Of a stretch of 64,000 bases of DNA, positions 46,641 through 55,868 are shown piece by piece. The first letter of the stretch is position 1; every line of letters begins with the position of its first letter. The position numbers and the translations under genes are program-made. Where the stretch lies: assembly GCA_963921825.1 (NCBI GenBank), contig OY997593.1, positions 60,992,039 through 61,056,038 on the forward strand, written 5' to 3'. This DNA comes from Erodium maritimum. Taxonomy: Eukaryota; Streptophyta; Magnoliopsida; Geraniales; Geraniaceae. The notes below the pieces were generated by a model. It made no database searches and was not told the origin of the DNA. It saw nothing but the letters and a program-made list of their open reading frames with translations.

Positions 46641-47329
46641 GCGCAGTCTGCGACGATGCATACGAGTCGACCGGGACGGAAAACGCAGCGGCCGTGATAG
46701 AGAGCGACGAACCCAATCTGACCGGAGAACCCAGTTTGAACGGTGCACAGGAGTGAGACACCCCTACTGTTGCTGAGAAACGCTCCCGGAGACGAGAGCA
46801 CAATTCAGGCAGGCGACGACGATAGGTTTTGGGAAAAACCTATTTTGTGCGCGTGCAGCCCGTACACCACTCTGTCTGTTATGTTTCCAATTCCTAACAT
46901 AATAGGTTTGGAATTTCTCAGAAACTATAAAAAGTCGTCCAAACTCACGATTCCGTCAACTCGTCGAGCATTGGGTTCGGTTGCTTGAGAACGAGGATAA
47001 GTTCAACGTCGAGGAAGGCACCATGGGTAATGTACGCCAACAAAGACAACGCTTGGATGAGTTGACGGAATCGTCAGTTTAGACGGCTTTTTATAGTTTA
47101 TGAAAAATTCCAAACCTATTATGTTAGGAACTGAGACCAAACGTTGGTCTAGGTTAGGATCTAATAATGAAACATTTGTAAAGGTTAGGAAACAAAGTTA
47201 TCCCTATATTAAAATTCACTATTTATGAATCTGAACCCCTAATTAAAAACCCCAACGATTTACATGCTTTAATTAATGAAGCTCCTCTCTTAAAATTATA
47301 GAGGCCTCAACTCTGGTTCCAACAAGAAG

Positions 47330-47483
47330 TTGGCCTCTAAGTTAGGGTCCATTCATTCGACTTTATGTTGATTCAAGAGTCAAACATAGAGATGTTCTCA
47401 TTTTGCACTATTCGGTCTTGTGGGTTTGGTGCTGACCACGACTTCGCCTTTGCTCCGTTAATTGGGACCTCGGGTGGTGTGAT
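47330..47483 (+). pseudogene. LINE endonuclease fragment, left part
   Basis: IQESNIEMFSFCTIRSCGFG, then ADHDFAFAPLIGTSGGVI, the early part of a plant LINE endonuclease (QE.K, G....S.G..GG). It continues without gap at 52173 after the Copia insertion, whose TSD GTGAT is the join. Confidence 0.72.
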
Positions 47484-47817
47484 TGTTGGGGTATAACAAC
47501 GTGGAACAATATTCAAGCAAGAAGAAACCAAGGGAAAATAAGCAGTCACACAAGAACACAAGAATTTACGTGGTTCGGCAATTTGCCTACGTCCACGGTC
47601 TCACTACTCTCTTCTTATTTCTCTCACAATGAATGATTTGGGTTTAGAAGTACATGGTATTTATAGGAGAAGACAATGGGTAAATAAGGTAGGAATTAGG
47701 TTTCCTAATCCTAATAGGAAATCTCCTCTAATTGCCTACTCAAGTCTCTTACCTAAATCTATTAGGAAGACTAGACCTTTCCTAAATAAAATAGGAAGTC
47801 TCCACACAACCCTAACA
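47484..47817 (-). repeat. Copia 3' LTR
   Basis: 334 bp, the 3' LTR in element orientation. It shares 324 of 334 positions with the other LTR by eye. It carries a TATTTATA-type box (GGTATTTATAGG) also present in the 5' LTR. Confidence 0.97.
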
Positions 47818-47830
47818 ATCTCCCACTTGG

Positions 47831-48144
47831 AGACTGTCCATGAATGTCTTCACTTCAGTCCTACTCATGTAACTCCAATAACACCCCAATGCACCATCAA
47901 TAAGCTTCTGAGGTAGTGAGACATCTTCCTTCAACTAACCATGAAGGCCAGCTGAAGTTATGCATAACTTCAGCTTCACCGTTGTAACAACCTTGGTCAA
48001 CATATCTGCAGGATTCTTTGACCCAAGGATTTTCTTCATGGAAAAAGTACCATAATTCATTAATCCTCTAATGAAATGATGTCTCAACTGGATATGCTTC
48101 GTCCTAGCATGAAACACATGATTCTTGGTGAGATGAATGGCGCT
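47831..48144 (-). pseudogene. Copia RNase H tail and 3' untranslated part
   Basis: HARTKHIQLRHHFIRGLMNY and KILGSKNPADMLTKVVTTVK are the usual end of Copia pol, just after a stop at the end of the SDS frame. Confidence 0.85.
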
Positions 48145-49475
48145 CTAACTATCGCTATACAAAGGACTGTCTGCCTGTTTCTTCCCTAACTCCTCCAAGA
48201 AATTCTTCAACCATATCATTTCCTTTCCAGCTTCTGAAATAGTCATGTACTCAGCTTTAGTGGTTGAAAGAGCAACACTCTTTTGCAGTCGAGACATCCA
48301 ACTAACTATTAAGCCACCTAAGGTAAAGACGTACCCTGTAGTACTCTTCCTTGTGTCCAAACATCCACCTAAGTTTGCATCAGAAATCCCTTCTAAGATT
48401 ACATCCTTCTTCTTGAAATGTAGTGCAACCTTTGAAGTGCCTTTCAAGTAGCGAAACAACCACTTGACTGCTTCCCAATGCTCTCTCCCAGAATTAGACA
48501 TGAATATACTAACAACTCTCACTGCATGTGCAATGTCTGGCCTTGGGCAAACCATTGCGTACAACAAACTGCCCACTACTGATGCGTACGAGACTTTAGC
48601 CATTTCTTCCTTGTCTTTATCCGTCTTAGGTGACTGTTCTCGAGTAAGTTTGAAGTGACCTCCCAACGGCGTACTTCTTGTCTTAGCATCTTGGAGACTG
48701 AACTTGTTTAAGATCTTCTCAATATACTTCTCTTGAGATAGCTTTAAACTTCCATCAGACCGATCCTACTGATGCTCATTCCGAGTATTTGCTTCGCTGC
48801 GCCTAAGTCTTTCATCTCAAACTCTTCAGACATCTGTCTCTTCAACTTGTTGATTTCTACCATGTTGGATCCTGCAATCAACATGTCATCAACGTACAAC
48901 AATAATATGATGTAGGATCCATTGAAATGCTTTACATAGCAACAATGATCAATGGCACATCTTTAGTATCCACTCCTCATCATAAAATCGTCAAACTTCA
49001 AGTACCACTGTCTTGGTGCTTGTTTTAGACCATACAAACTTTTCTGCAATTTGCAAACTAGGTCTTTACTCCCAGCTCTCTGGAAACCCTCTGGATGTAC
49101 CATATAAATATCTTCGTCAAGATCACCATGTAAGAACGCGGTCTTCACATCTAGTTGCTCTAGATGAAGATCCTCTGCATCCACGATATCTAACACAAGC
49201 CTGATAGTAGTCATCTTGACTACTGGAGAGAATATCTCGTTGTATTCAATCCCCTTCTTCTGTTGAAAGTCTTTGACTACTAACCTTGCCTTGTACCTCT
49301 TGTTACCATCATGTTCTTCCTTGACCCTGAACACCCATTTATTTTGTAGATCCTTTTTCACAGCCGGTAACTTAGTCAATGACCAAGTTTCATTATTTTC
49401 AAGATATTTCATCTCTTCATCCATGGCTGACTCTCACTTAATCGAATCATCCATTTGAATTGTCTTTGTATAACA
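48145..49475 (-). pseudogene. Copia RT and RNase H
   Basis: RT: NETWSLTKLPAVKKDLQNKW, YKARLVVKDFQQKKGIEYNE, HLEQLDVKTAFLHGDLDEDI, KSLYGLKQAPRQWYLKFDDF, and LLLLYVDDMLIAGSN (YVDD). RNase H: VVGSLLYAMVCPRPDIAHAV, LEGISDANLGGCLDTRKSTT, GYVFTLGGLIVSWMSRLQKS and VALSTTKAEYMTISEAGKEM. Frame changes near 48963 and 48720 and stops break the frame; motifs are otherwise well kept. Confidence 0.95.
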
Positions 49476-50099
49476 CTAAGGCTCTCCATTTTCAGTCAAC
49501 AACAGATAATGTAGTGATGGAGAGAACCGTTCTGGAGGTCTTGAAACTATGCTCGATCTCCTCACTTCAGCTACTGGGGTAGCCGGTAGTACCTCCTCAT
49601 TATTTTCCTGTAGTTGACTCTCACTGCTGCTTGTAACATCTTCTATTATAATATCTTCCAACATTGCTTCTTCCTTGCCTTCGGGTTCTTTAGTAATATC
49701 TTGCTCCATACTCAAGCGATCCTTGTACATAGCGCTTTCACAGAATGTGACATCTCTACTTCTGACGACTTTCATCTTTGACTCATCCCAGAATCTATAC
49801 TCCATGTCATCAGATCCATAGCCAATGAATGCAAACTTCTTTGCTTTTGGATCAAGCTTGTCTCTGTTGGAATACTTTACTCTCACATAAGAAACACAAC
49901 CAAAAACTCGTAAATGTTGAAGATTTACCTCTTTTCCATGCCATTCTTCTTCAGGAATCTTGAATCCCAAAGAAACTGAGGGTCCACGATTGATGAGGTA
50001 TGCTGCTGTGCTCACTGCGTCTGCCCAAAACCTTTTAGGCAATCCTACTTGAATCCTCATACTCTTCGCCCTCTCGTTCAGCGTTCTGTTCATCCTCTC
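49476..50099 (-). pseudogene. Copia integrase C-terminal part
   Basis: RMNRTLNERAKSMRIQVGLP, KRFWADAVSTAAYLINRGPS, LRVFGCVSYVRVKYSNRDKL and KKFAFIGYGSDDMEYRFWDE are the characteristic GKGY-like and core segments of Copia integrases. An open 205-codon frame, including the variable linker to RT. Confidence 0.9.
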
Positions 50100-51012
50100 A
50101 GCAACACCATTATGCTGGGGCGTCTCAAGCTAAGTCTTTAGCATTCTTATACCATGCTCAATACAATAATCAATAAACTCATCACTACTATACTCACCAC
50201 CATTGTCAGACTTTAAACACTTCACTTTTAAGTCAGTTTCATTCTCAACAGCAGCTTTCCACTTCTTAAAGGTATTAAAAACTTCATCTTAGTGTTTTAG
50301 AAAGTAAACATGTGGAATCATCAATGAAGGTGACATAGTAGCGAGATCCTCCAATGGATGGAACTTTTGTAGGTCCATACACGTCTGAATGCACAATTTC
50401 CAGCTTCTTTGCCTTAGGAGGTTTCCCTGACTTTGCAAAGCTAACTCGTTTTTGCTTTCCGAACACACATGGTTCGCAAAAACTAACCTTCACATTCTTC
50501 AGTTCTGGAATCTTCCCCTTTGAAGCTAATATCTTCATTCCTTTCTCACTCATATGCCCAAGTCGTTGGTGCCATATAGTTGAAGGATCAGGCCCATCAG
50601 TAACTGCATTAACCTCTTCCACAGGCATCTCCGCCATGTACAAAGTTCCCCTCTTCCATCCTCGAGCAATAATCTAATTCCCTTTTGATACCTTCCATTG
50701 GCCGTTTTTAAAGGTTATACCGTATCCCAAACTGTCCAGATGACTTACAGAGATCAACATTCTCCTTATGGTAGGGATATACCTTACATATTTTAACATC
50801 CAAATTGTACCCATGGGAGTTTTGAGATTCACATCTCTTATGCCCGTAATTTCTTCCATCTCATCATTAGCTAAATGAACTATACCTTTTATAGGTCTAA
50901 AGTTCACTAGCATATTTTTATAATGGGTAGTATGGAAAGAAGCACCTGAATTCATGATCCATGACTCAACCTGGATTTCTACACAACAAATCAAAGCATC
51001 ATCTTCAAATTC
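50100..51012 (-). pseudogene. Copia protease and integrase N-terminal part
   Basis: Protease: VESWIMNSGASFHTTHYKNM, where the catalytic DSG is NSG, an inactivating change. Integrase: TIWHQRLGHMSEKGMKILAS and VSFCEPCVFGKQKRVSFAKS form the HHCC zinc site, and KLEIVHSDVYGPTKVPSIGG contains the first catalytic Asp. Past about 50310 frames shift. Confidence 0.9.
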
Positions 51013-51801
51013 CTATATCGCATTCACCGAGTTGTTCTCCTTTCTTTCCTTCTTTGGGTTCGGGCATTGACTCTTGAAGTAGCCAGTTTGTTGACAATTA
51101 TAGCAAGTCACGTCTGCTTTGCTCTTAGATTGTCCTCTCCTTCTGGACTTCGACCTACCTCGCCCTTTGTTCTCCCCCCTTTCAGAGTTCCTACCTCTTC
51201 CGTCCACGTTCAACACGGAGCCTGATGATTCTCTAGAATTCCTTCTACGAATATCTTCCCCGAGAATCAAGTCTCTTATCCCCTCGAACGACAACTTAGT
51301 AGATCCAAACGAACTACTAATTGCTGTGACGGTTCCTGACCAACTATCAGGTAACGAAGACAACAATAATAGGGCTTGTACCTCATCATCGAATTTAATG
51401 TCCACTGACACTAATCTGGATAGTATCGTATTAAATTCGTTCACATGATCGGTAACATTAGCACATTCCCTCATCTTCGTATTAACTAATAGACGAATCA
51501 AATATACCTTGTTTGATGCAGACGGCTTTTCGTACATTTTTGATAGCGCATTTATTAGTCTGTAGGTAGTCGTCTCCTTCATTACATTGTATGGAACGTT
51601 CCTTGTCAATGTCAACCTCACCGCACCAAGTGCTTGTCGATCTAGCAACTGCCAATCGGCCGAACTTAGCTTCTCTGGCTTGGTCTCTGACAAGGGTTCG
51701 TGTAGCTTCTTCTGGTACAGATAATCCTCAATCTACATCTTCCAGAATCCAAAATCTTTCCCATCGAACTTGTCGATTCGAACTTTCCCATCTTCTGCCA
51801 T
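51013..51801 (-). pseudogene. Copia gag with CCHC knuckle
   Basis: ATG at 51801-51799 opens MAEDGKVRIDKFDGKDFGFW then KM and a TAG stop (near 51735) before IEDYLYQKKLHEPL. The remainder is open: ALGAVRLTLTRNVPYNVMKE, NEFNTILSRLVSVDIKFDDE, LLLLSSLPDSWSGTVTA. The zinc knuckle CYNCQQTGYFKSQCP (CX2CX4H usual; here the His position is F) follows a Arg/Lys/Ser stretch. The altered knuckle and nonsense codon indicate loss of function. Confidence 0.88.
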
Positions 51802-51838
51802 TGCTCCCACTTGCCACGAACCGGGCTCTGATACCAGT

Positions 51839-52172
51839 TGTTGGGGTATAACAACGTGGAACAATATTCAAGCAAGAAGAAACCAAGGGAAAATAAGCAA
51901 TCACACAAGAACACAAGAATTTACGTGGTTCGGTAATTTGCCTACGTCAACGGTCTCACTACTCTCTTCTTATTGCTCTCACAATGAATGATTTCGGTTT
52001 ACAAGTACATGGTATTTATAGGAGAAGACAATGGGTAAATAAGGCAGGAATTAGGTTTCCTAATCCTAATAGGAAATCTCCTCTAATTGCCTACTCAATT
52101 CTCTTACCTAAATCTATTAGGAAGACTAGACATTTCCTAAATAAAATAGGAAGTCTCCACACAAACCTAACA
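51839..52172 (-). repeat. Copia 5' LTR
   Basis: 334 bp, adjoining the primer site. The ten differences from the 3' LTR are all single substitutions, with no indels. Confidence 0.97.
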
Positions 52173-52177
52173 GTGAT

Positions 52178-53031
52178 ATCTATTTGGAGCACTCTTGTGC
52201 TTAAGGTCCTTATGTGTTATTCGCAAGAAAATATTGTTTTACGGTCAGGTGAGCATCTCCCATCTCGGAAGCTGGTTTCGATCATTAATGTCTACACTCC
52301 TTTCATGTCTGTAGCTCGGCAAGAGCATTCGTCTCTCCTTTCTTCAACTATTCCTTATTCCGACCATTTCTTGGTTATAGTTGGAGATTTCAACACCACC
52401 ACGACATCGGATGAGGTGTCGACGAGAAGTAGATTTCATGTAGATATTGGTGATTTCGCCAATTTATTCAGTCCTTTGGGTTATTTGACCTCCCTCTTTC
52501 GAATAGGAAGTATTCTTAGTACGGACCTTAATCTCGTTGTAGTCGCATCGATTGCTTCCTGTTGTCTACAAAGAATTTTGAATTATTTTTTTAATCCCAA
52601 TTAATCCGGCCTCACGCGGATGCTCTCGGACCACTGTCCTATCTTGCTGACTTCTTTTGAGAAAAATTGGGGTTATCGCATTTTTCGCTTCATTTATTCA
52701 TGTCTATACCTTAAGGGAACCCCACTATTATTTGTATTCTTTGTAAATATATTTTGGGAGTCTTTACCGTTGTTAGGGAACCCCACTATATTCTGTCGTC
52801 GAAATTCAAGAGTCTTCGTCATGATCTTCGTAGTTGGAACACCACTAGTTTTGGTCATTTAGACACAGTCATTGTCGACCTTGAGTACAAAGTAGGGGCC
52901 TTTGATTATATGGCCGAATCTCGAGCTCTCACCGAGGAGGGGCTTCTTAATAGGACCACTTGTGATTGTCAGCTTCACACTAAAGTTGGTCATCGCGAGG
53001 TCCCGTGGAGGAAAAACTCCCGCGTGAAGTA
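52178..53031 (+). pseudogene. LINE endonuclease fragment, right part
   Basis: It resumes as ISIWSTLVLKVLMCYSQENI, then INVYTPFMSVARQEHSSLLS, PYSDHFLVIVGDFNTTTTSD (GDFN), LSTDLNLVVV and MLSDHCPILLTS (SDH). The region before RT, HREVPWRKNSRVKYV, ends it at about 53030. Stops and frameshifts are present. Together with 47330-47483 it gives one endonuclease domain interrupted by the Copia element. Confidence 0.8.
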
Positions 53032-54261
53032 TGTTGGATTTTGTGTCTTTGGACAAACCACAATATGTATACAATGTTATTTGTGAAATATTAAAAGTTG
53101 GAAAACCTTTTTTATCATTTAATGTTATGTTAAATGTATTAATATACTAATAATTTTAAGATATCAGGGCGTCATTTCCCGATTGAACTCTTAGCAACAA
53201 AGGAGTGATTCTATTCATTCCTCTCTAATCTAAATCAATATTTAGAGCTAATGTGATTGTTGATTAGAGGATCATATTATACTGATCATGCATATAGGGA
53301 TATGAGTTAACGTCACATATGTTAGATATTGACATTGGATGACCCACCTTGAAAATACTCCATAGAACACAAGACATGAGTATCTCTCAACTAGCAAAGT
53401 AAATCTTAGTCCTACAACCATGAAATCACTTTATTATCAATATGTGTTGATTCATGTCTTGACACAATCGTACGCTACTACTAATAAGATGGTTATTAAG
53501 GTTGTACTCATACATAGACAGTATATATGAGGTATATGAATGATTATCATAGGGACTTGTCACTTGTGTTTATAATTCAAGTGAAGTGTTATCGCCTCCC
53601 TTGATGAGTGGAAGATTGTAAAAGAAGCATGGTCATACCAGTGATTTGTCACCTACAACACAAACTCAAAATCAAGAAAACTATAGACTGAACTAGAACA
53701 AGGATGATATTTATATGCCTTTTGTTCGGTCATGGCATTGGCAAATGACAAAGGATAAGAACACTTATCGTAACAGATTCTAGCAAAGATAAAGGTAAGA
53801 ATTCATATTAATTGGGTAGTTATGTGCCTTGATAGGAATGTAGATTTGATCCCACTGTCAACGTCGTGTGAAACCTAAATGGTCACACACAATAGAGTAA
53901 AGACCACAAAGAATTGGATCTTGGAGGTTTGACTTAAGTAAATAAGGGAATATATATTTGATATAATAAAATTATTTATTTAATTACTTATTCATGATAT
54001 GATGTCATTATTTGTATTTTTTTAACGTCTTGCATGACATTTATTTAAAGAAAATAAAGTATTAAAAATATAAATATATAATGGGCTTGGTCAAACTCCC
54101 TAATAAGGGTATTGGGATTTTCGGTCAACCCATGTGTGTGCATATATGTGGTGTTTTTATTTATCTATCCAATCTACAAGACTATAAGGCCAAGACACAT
54201 GTCAGCGTGTCACTTTCCTTGTATGTCGTGCTCCGACGTAGCTCCATCGGGATTGGTCATC
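53032..54261 (+). mobile_element. LTR-like fragment
   Basis: It begins TGTTGGATTTTGTGTCTTTG abruptly after the LINE endonuclease, like the start of the insertion at 15614 (TGTTGGA...GTGTCC). No coding capacity. The right end was not found; the hAT element at 54270 may lie inside it. Confidence 0.35.
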
Positions 54262-54269
54262 AATGGGTG

Positions 54270-55289
54270 TAGGGCCGGCTCGTCCACTTGGCCAATTAGG
54301 CGATCGCCTAAGGCCTCCAACAAAAGATAGGCCCTATTTTTCTAAAAAAATATTTTAGGCCTTCTAAATTATTTATTTTTTGGTTCATGAAAACTAATTT
54401 TGGGCTTGCTAAGGCAGACCCTTTACTAGTATAATACTCATTAGATTTTATTTCCTATTTCTCTAGGGTTTCCACCGTTTCTACTTCTTCGAGTACTCAA
54501 TCGATGCTTTATGATTTTGTACTTCTCCTTCTCTCCGTTAAGTTAATCTATTTCCCAAATATGGTATGCACAATCCTTTCTTCTTCATAGATGATTAATT
54601 GTTTTTTATTTATTTCAAATAAACATCCATCAAAATTTGTATAAATATGATGGAATTTTTAGCTTGATTCACCCCAACTTGCTATTCCATCCTAGTTTAT
54701 TCTTACTTTACTTAAACATAATCCTCTTTTTAATTTTCACTATGCTTTTTGGTCCATTTTTATGGAGAAAAAACATGACAAAACTAGAAGGAAGAACATG
54801 CAATTGATGTTGGTATATATTGTATTTTAAATGTACTGTTATGCAAATGTAATGTTGGTGACAAGTAAGAGCTTGTACGAGTTCGAACATATTGTCAATT
54901 ATTATATTACCAATTTCCAATCTATATGATAGATATCATGGATAATAAATGTCTATACCAAGGAACTAACATTCAACCAAACTTGGATAAGGAGGACGTA
55001 AATTCGTTATAGAAAAGATTGTTGAACTAAGTGAGATGTAATATTTGATGTAAGATTAGATGATTTGGAGTCATTTTTATCATGTATATTAGTTTGATTG
55101 TTTTTTTTTTATCATGTATACTTAGATTGATTTTTAGAGAAAGGCTTGTTATTTTTCCTCTATTTAAGTGTATTTCTATTATCATATTAATAAATTTATC
55201 ATAGTATCGTCTTTTTGTATTTTTTTCTTACAAAAAGGCTCCATTTTAAATTTTTGCCGAAGGCCTCGAGATGCTTAGGGACGGCCTTG
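54270..55289. mobile_element. hAT element, non-autonomous, TSD AATGGGTG
   Basis: Left end TAGGGCCGGCTCGT and inverse right end CAAGGCCGTCCCTA, followed inward by GCGATCGCCTAAGGCCTCC and its partner CTCGAGGCCTTCGGC. An 8-bp duplication AATGGGTG (54262-54269, 55290-55297) is the hAT signature. At 1,020 bp it has no transposase. GGCGATCGCCTAAGGCC is typical of a widespread plant hAT group. Confidence 0.92.
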
Positions 55290-55297
55290 AATGGGTG

Positions 55298-55863
55298 TTG
55301 TGGTGCACTTTGGTGACGTGGACGGGGACCCATCGTGTGGGTGCGTCAAACAAATCCTCGGGGTCGTCCATCAGCTTGCCTTGGTTTCGCCGACCTCCTT
55401 GCCCTCGGGAGGCCGTGTTGGTTCCTCGTTACACCGCCCCGATGGCGGAGAACACTACAACCTGTTTCCATAACACCGTCGCGCGATCTATCACCGGTGA
55501 CTGTGGGTTGGGAGAGAGGCTTTTTTCTGAGAACAACGGGATCGGGGACGCCGATGGTGAGAACACTATCATCCTTGTCTCTGAATCGTCGCCGCTCGAC
55601 TCATGGTGGTTGTTCGTCCTGCTAGAAGATGTTTCCGCCATCATTTTTTTTTCTTAGCTTACAAAGCATATGTTTTTTTTCTTTTTGCATGTAATTTTTT
55701 TGTACACTTAATCATTATAAATGACAAACCTTAAATTAAATTTCTGGATCCAGTTCCTGCGTTTAACCAAACTATTATAACATGTAACTCTTGTTTTTTT
55801 TTAAATGTTTATATTTTATAATATATAAAAATTGGAAGTCGAGAAGACTAATTTTAGGGTTGC
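55298..55863. other. GC-rich stretch with ORFs, unclassified
   Basis: Two overlapping frames cover it. On the minus strand MMAETSSSRTNNHHESSGDD opens at 55644, with serine-rich, low-complexity sequence. On the plus strand a 128-codon frame spans the hAT border. Neither resembles a known family. The composition suggests part of an old gene or retroelement into which the hAT inserted. From about 55660 the sequence is AT-rich. Confidence 0.3.
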
Positions 55864-55868
55864 AAAAA

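Larger units (their letters stand above)
44849..46887 (-). mobile_element. RRM-only LINE-like element, 2.04 kb, 13-bp TSD
   Basis: CAATTCCTAACAT is duplicated at 44836-44848 and 46888-46900. The minus-strand 3' end reads CAATAAATTTTCGAGCTTAT then CAAAACAAAA, a poly-A-type tail. The 5' 450 bases carry repeat units (46470-46640), followed by an ORF1-like coding region in pieces. There is no endonuclease, RT or RNase H, and both ends are defined, so it is not a simple 5' truncation. It lies in the left TIR of the MULE-MITE. Confidence 0.85.
44765..47204. mobile_element. MULE-type MITE, TSD TATATTAAA, split by a LINE-like element
   Basis: Left arm GGGAAAACTATGTTTCCTAA and the inverse right arm GGGATAACTTTGTTTCCTAA extend to TIRs of about 150 bp, through CCAACGTTTGGTCTCA and TTATAGTTT/AAACTATAA. 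TATATTAAA is duplicated at 44756-44764 and 47205-47213, 9 bp as in Mutator elements. Without the 2.04-kb insertion and its TSD the MITE is about 390 bp with a loop of about 90 bp. It has no coding capacity. Confidence 0.9.
42807..47268 (+). mobile_element. PIF/Harbinger element with decayed transposase
   Basis: The left end AGTGCATCCATATCGTG is partly inverse to the right end (inverse AGCATGTAAATCGTTGG), and TTA flanks both (42804-42806, 47269-47271). The left leader is followed by a transposase relic. A repeat TGAACCCTAATTAAAAACC lies near 44690 and 47230, on both sides of a nested MULE-MITE. TIR similarity is modest, so the edges are less certain than for the other elements. Without nested insertions it is about 2 kb. 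Confidence 0.55.
47484..52172 (-). mobile_element. Complete Ty1/copia retrotransposon, TSD GTGAT
   Basis: Two 334-bp LTRs (47484-47817 and 51839-52172) differ at 10 positions by eye. Each starts TGTTGGGG and ends CTAACA in plus-strand reading. GTGAT flanks both ends (47479-47483, 52173-52177). The primer site inverse (GCTCTGATACCA) is at 51825-51836, matching initiator tRNA-Met, and the polypurine tract inverse (ATCTCCCACTTGG) is at 47818-47830. Domain order on the minus strand is gag, protease, integrase, RT, RNase H, as in Copia. Several stops break the single polyprotein frame. It resembles TNT1/Tork-type elements, a tentative assignment. Confidence 0.97.

Noticed and set aside
46520..46803. 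Multiple ORFs with SSRTCIV/VRHAPVSSP repeats
   Set aside because: Translations of the 91-bp 5' repeat units of the RRM-only element in several frames.
51825..51836. Part of a tRNA-Met gene
   Set aside because: The 12-base match to initiator tRNA-Met is the Copia primer-binding site next to the LTR; no tRNA arms are present. No complete tRNA or rRNA gene was recognised elsewhere.
53032..55863. A paired LTR element matching 15614-21687
   Set aside because: The starts look alike (TGTTGGA then GTGTC), but no convincing similarity was seen in the body or at the 3' end, so they are not called the same family.
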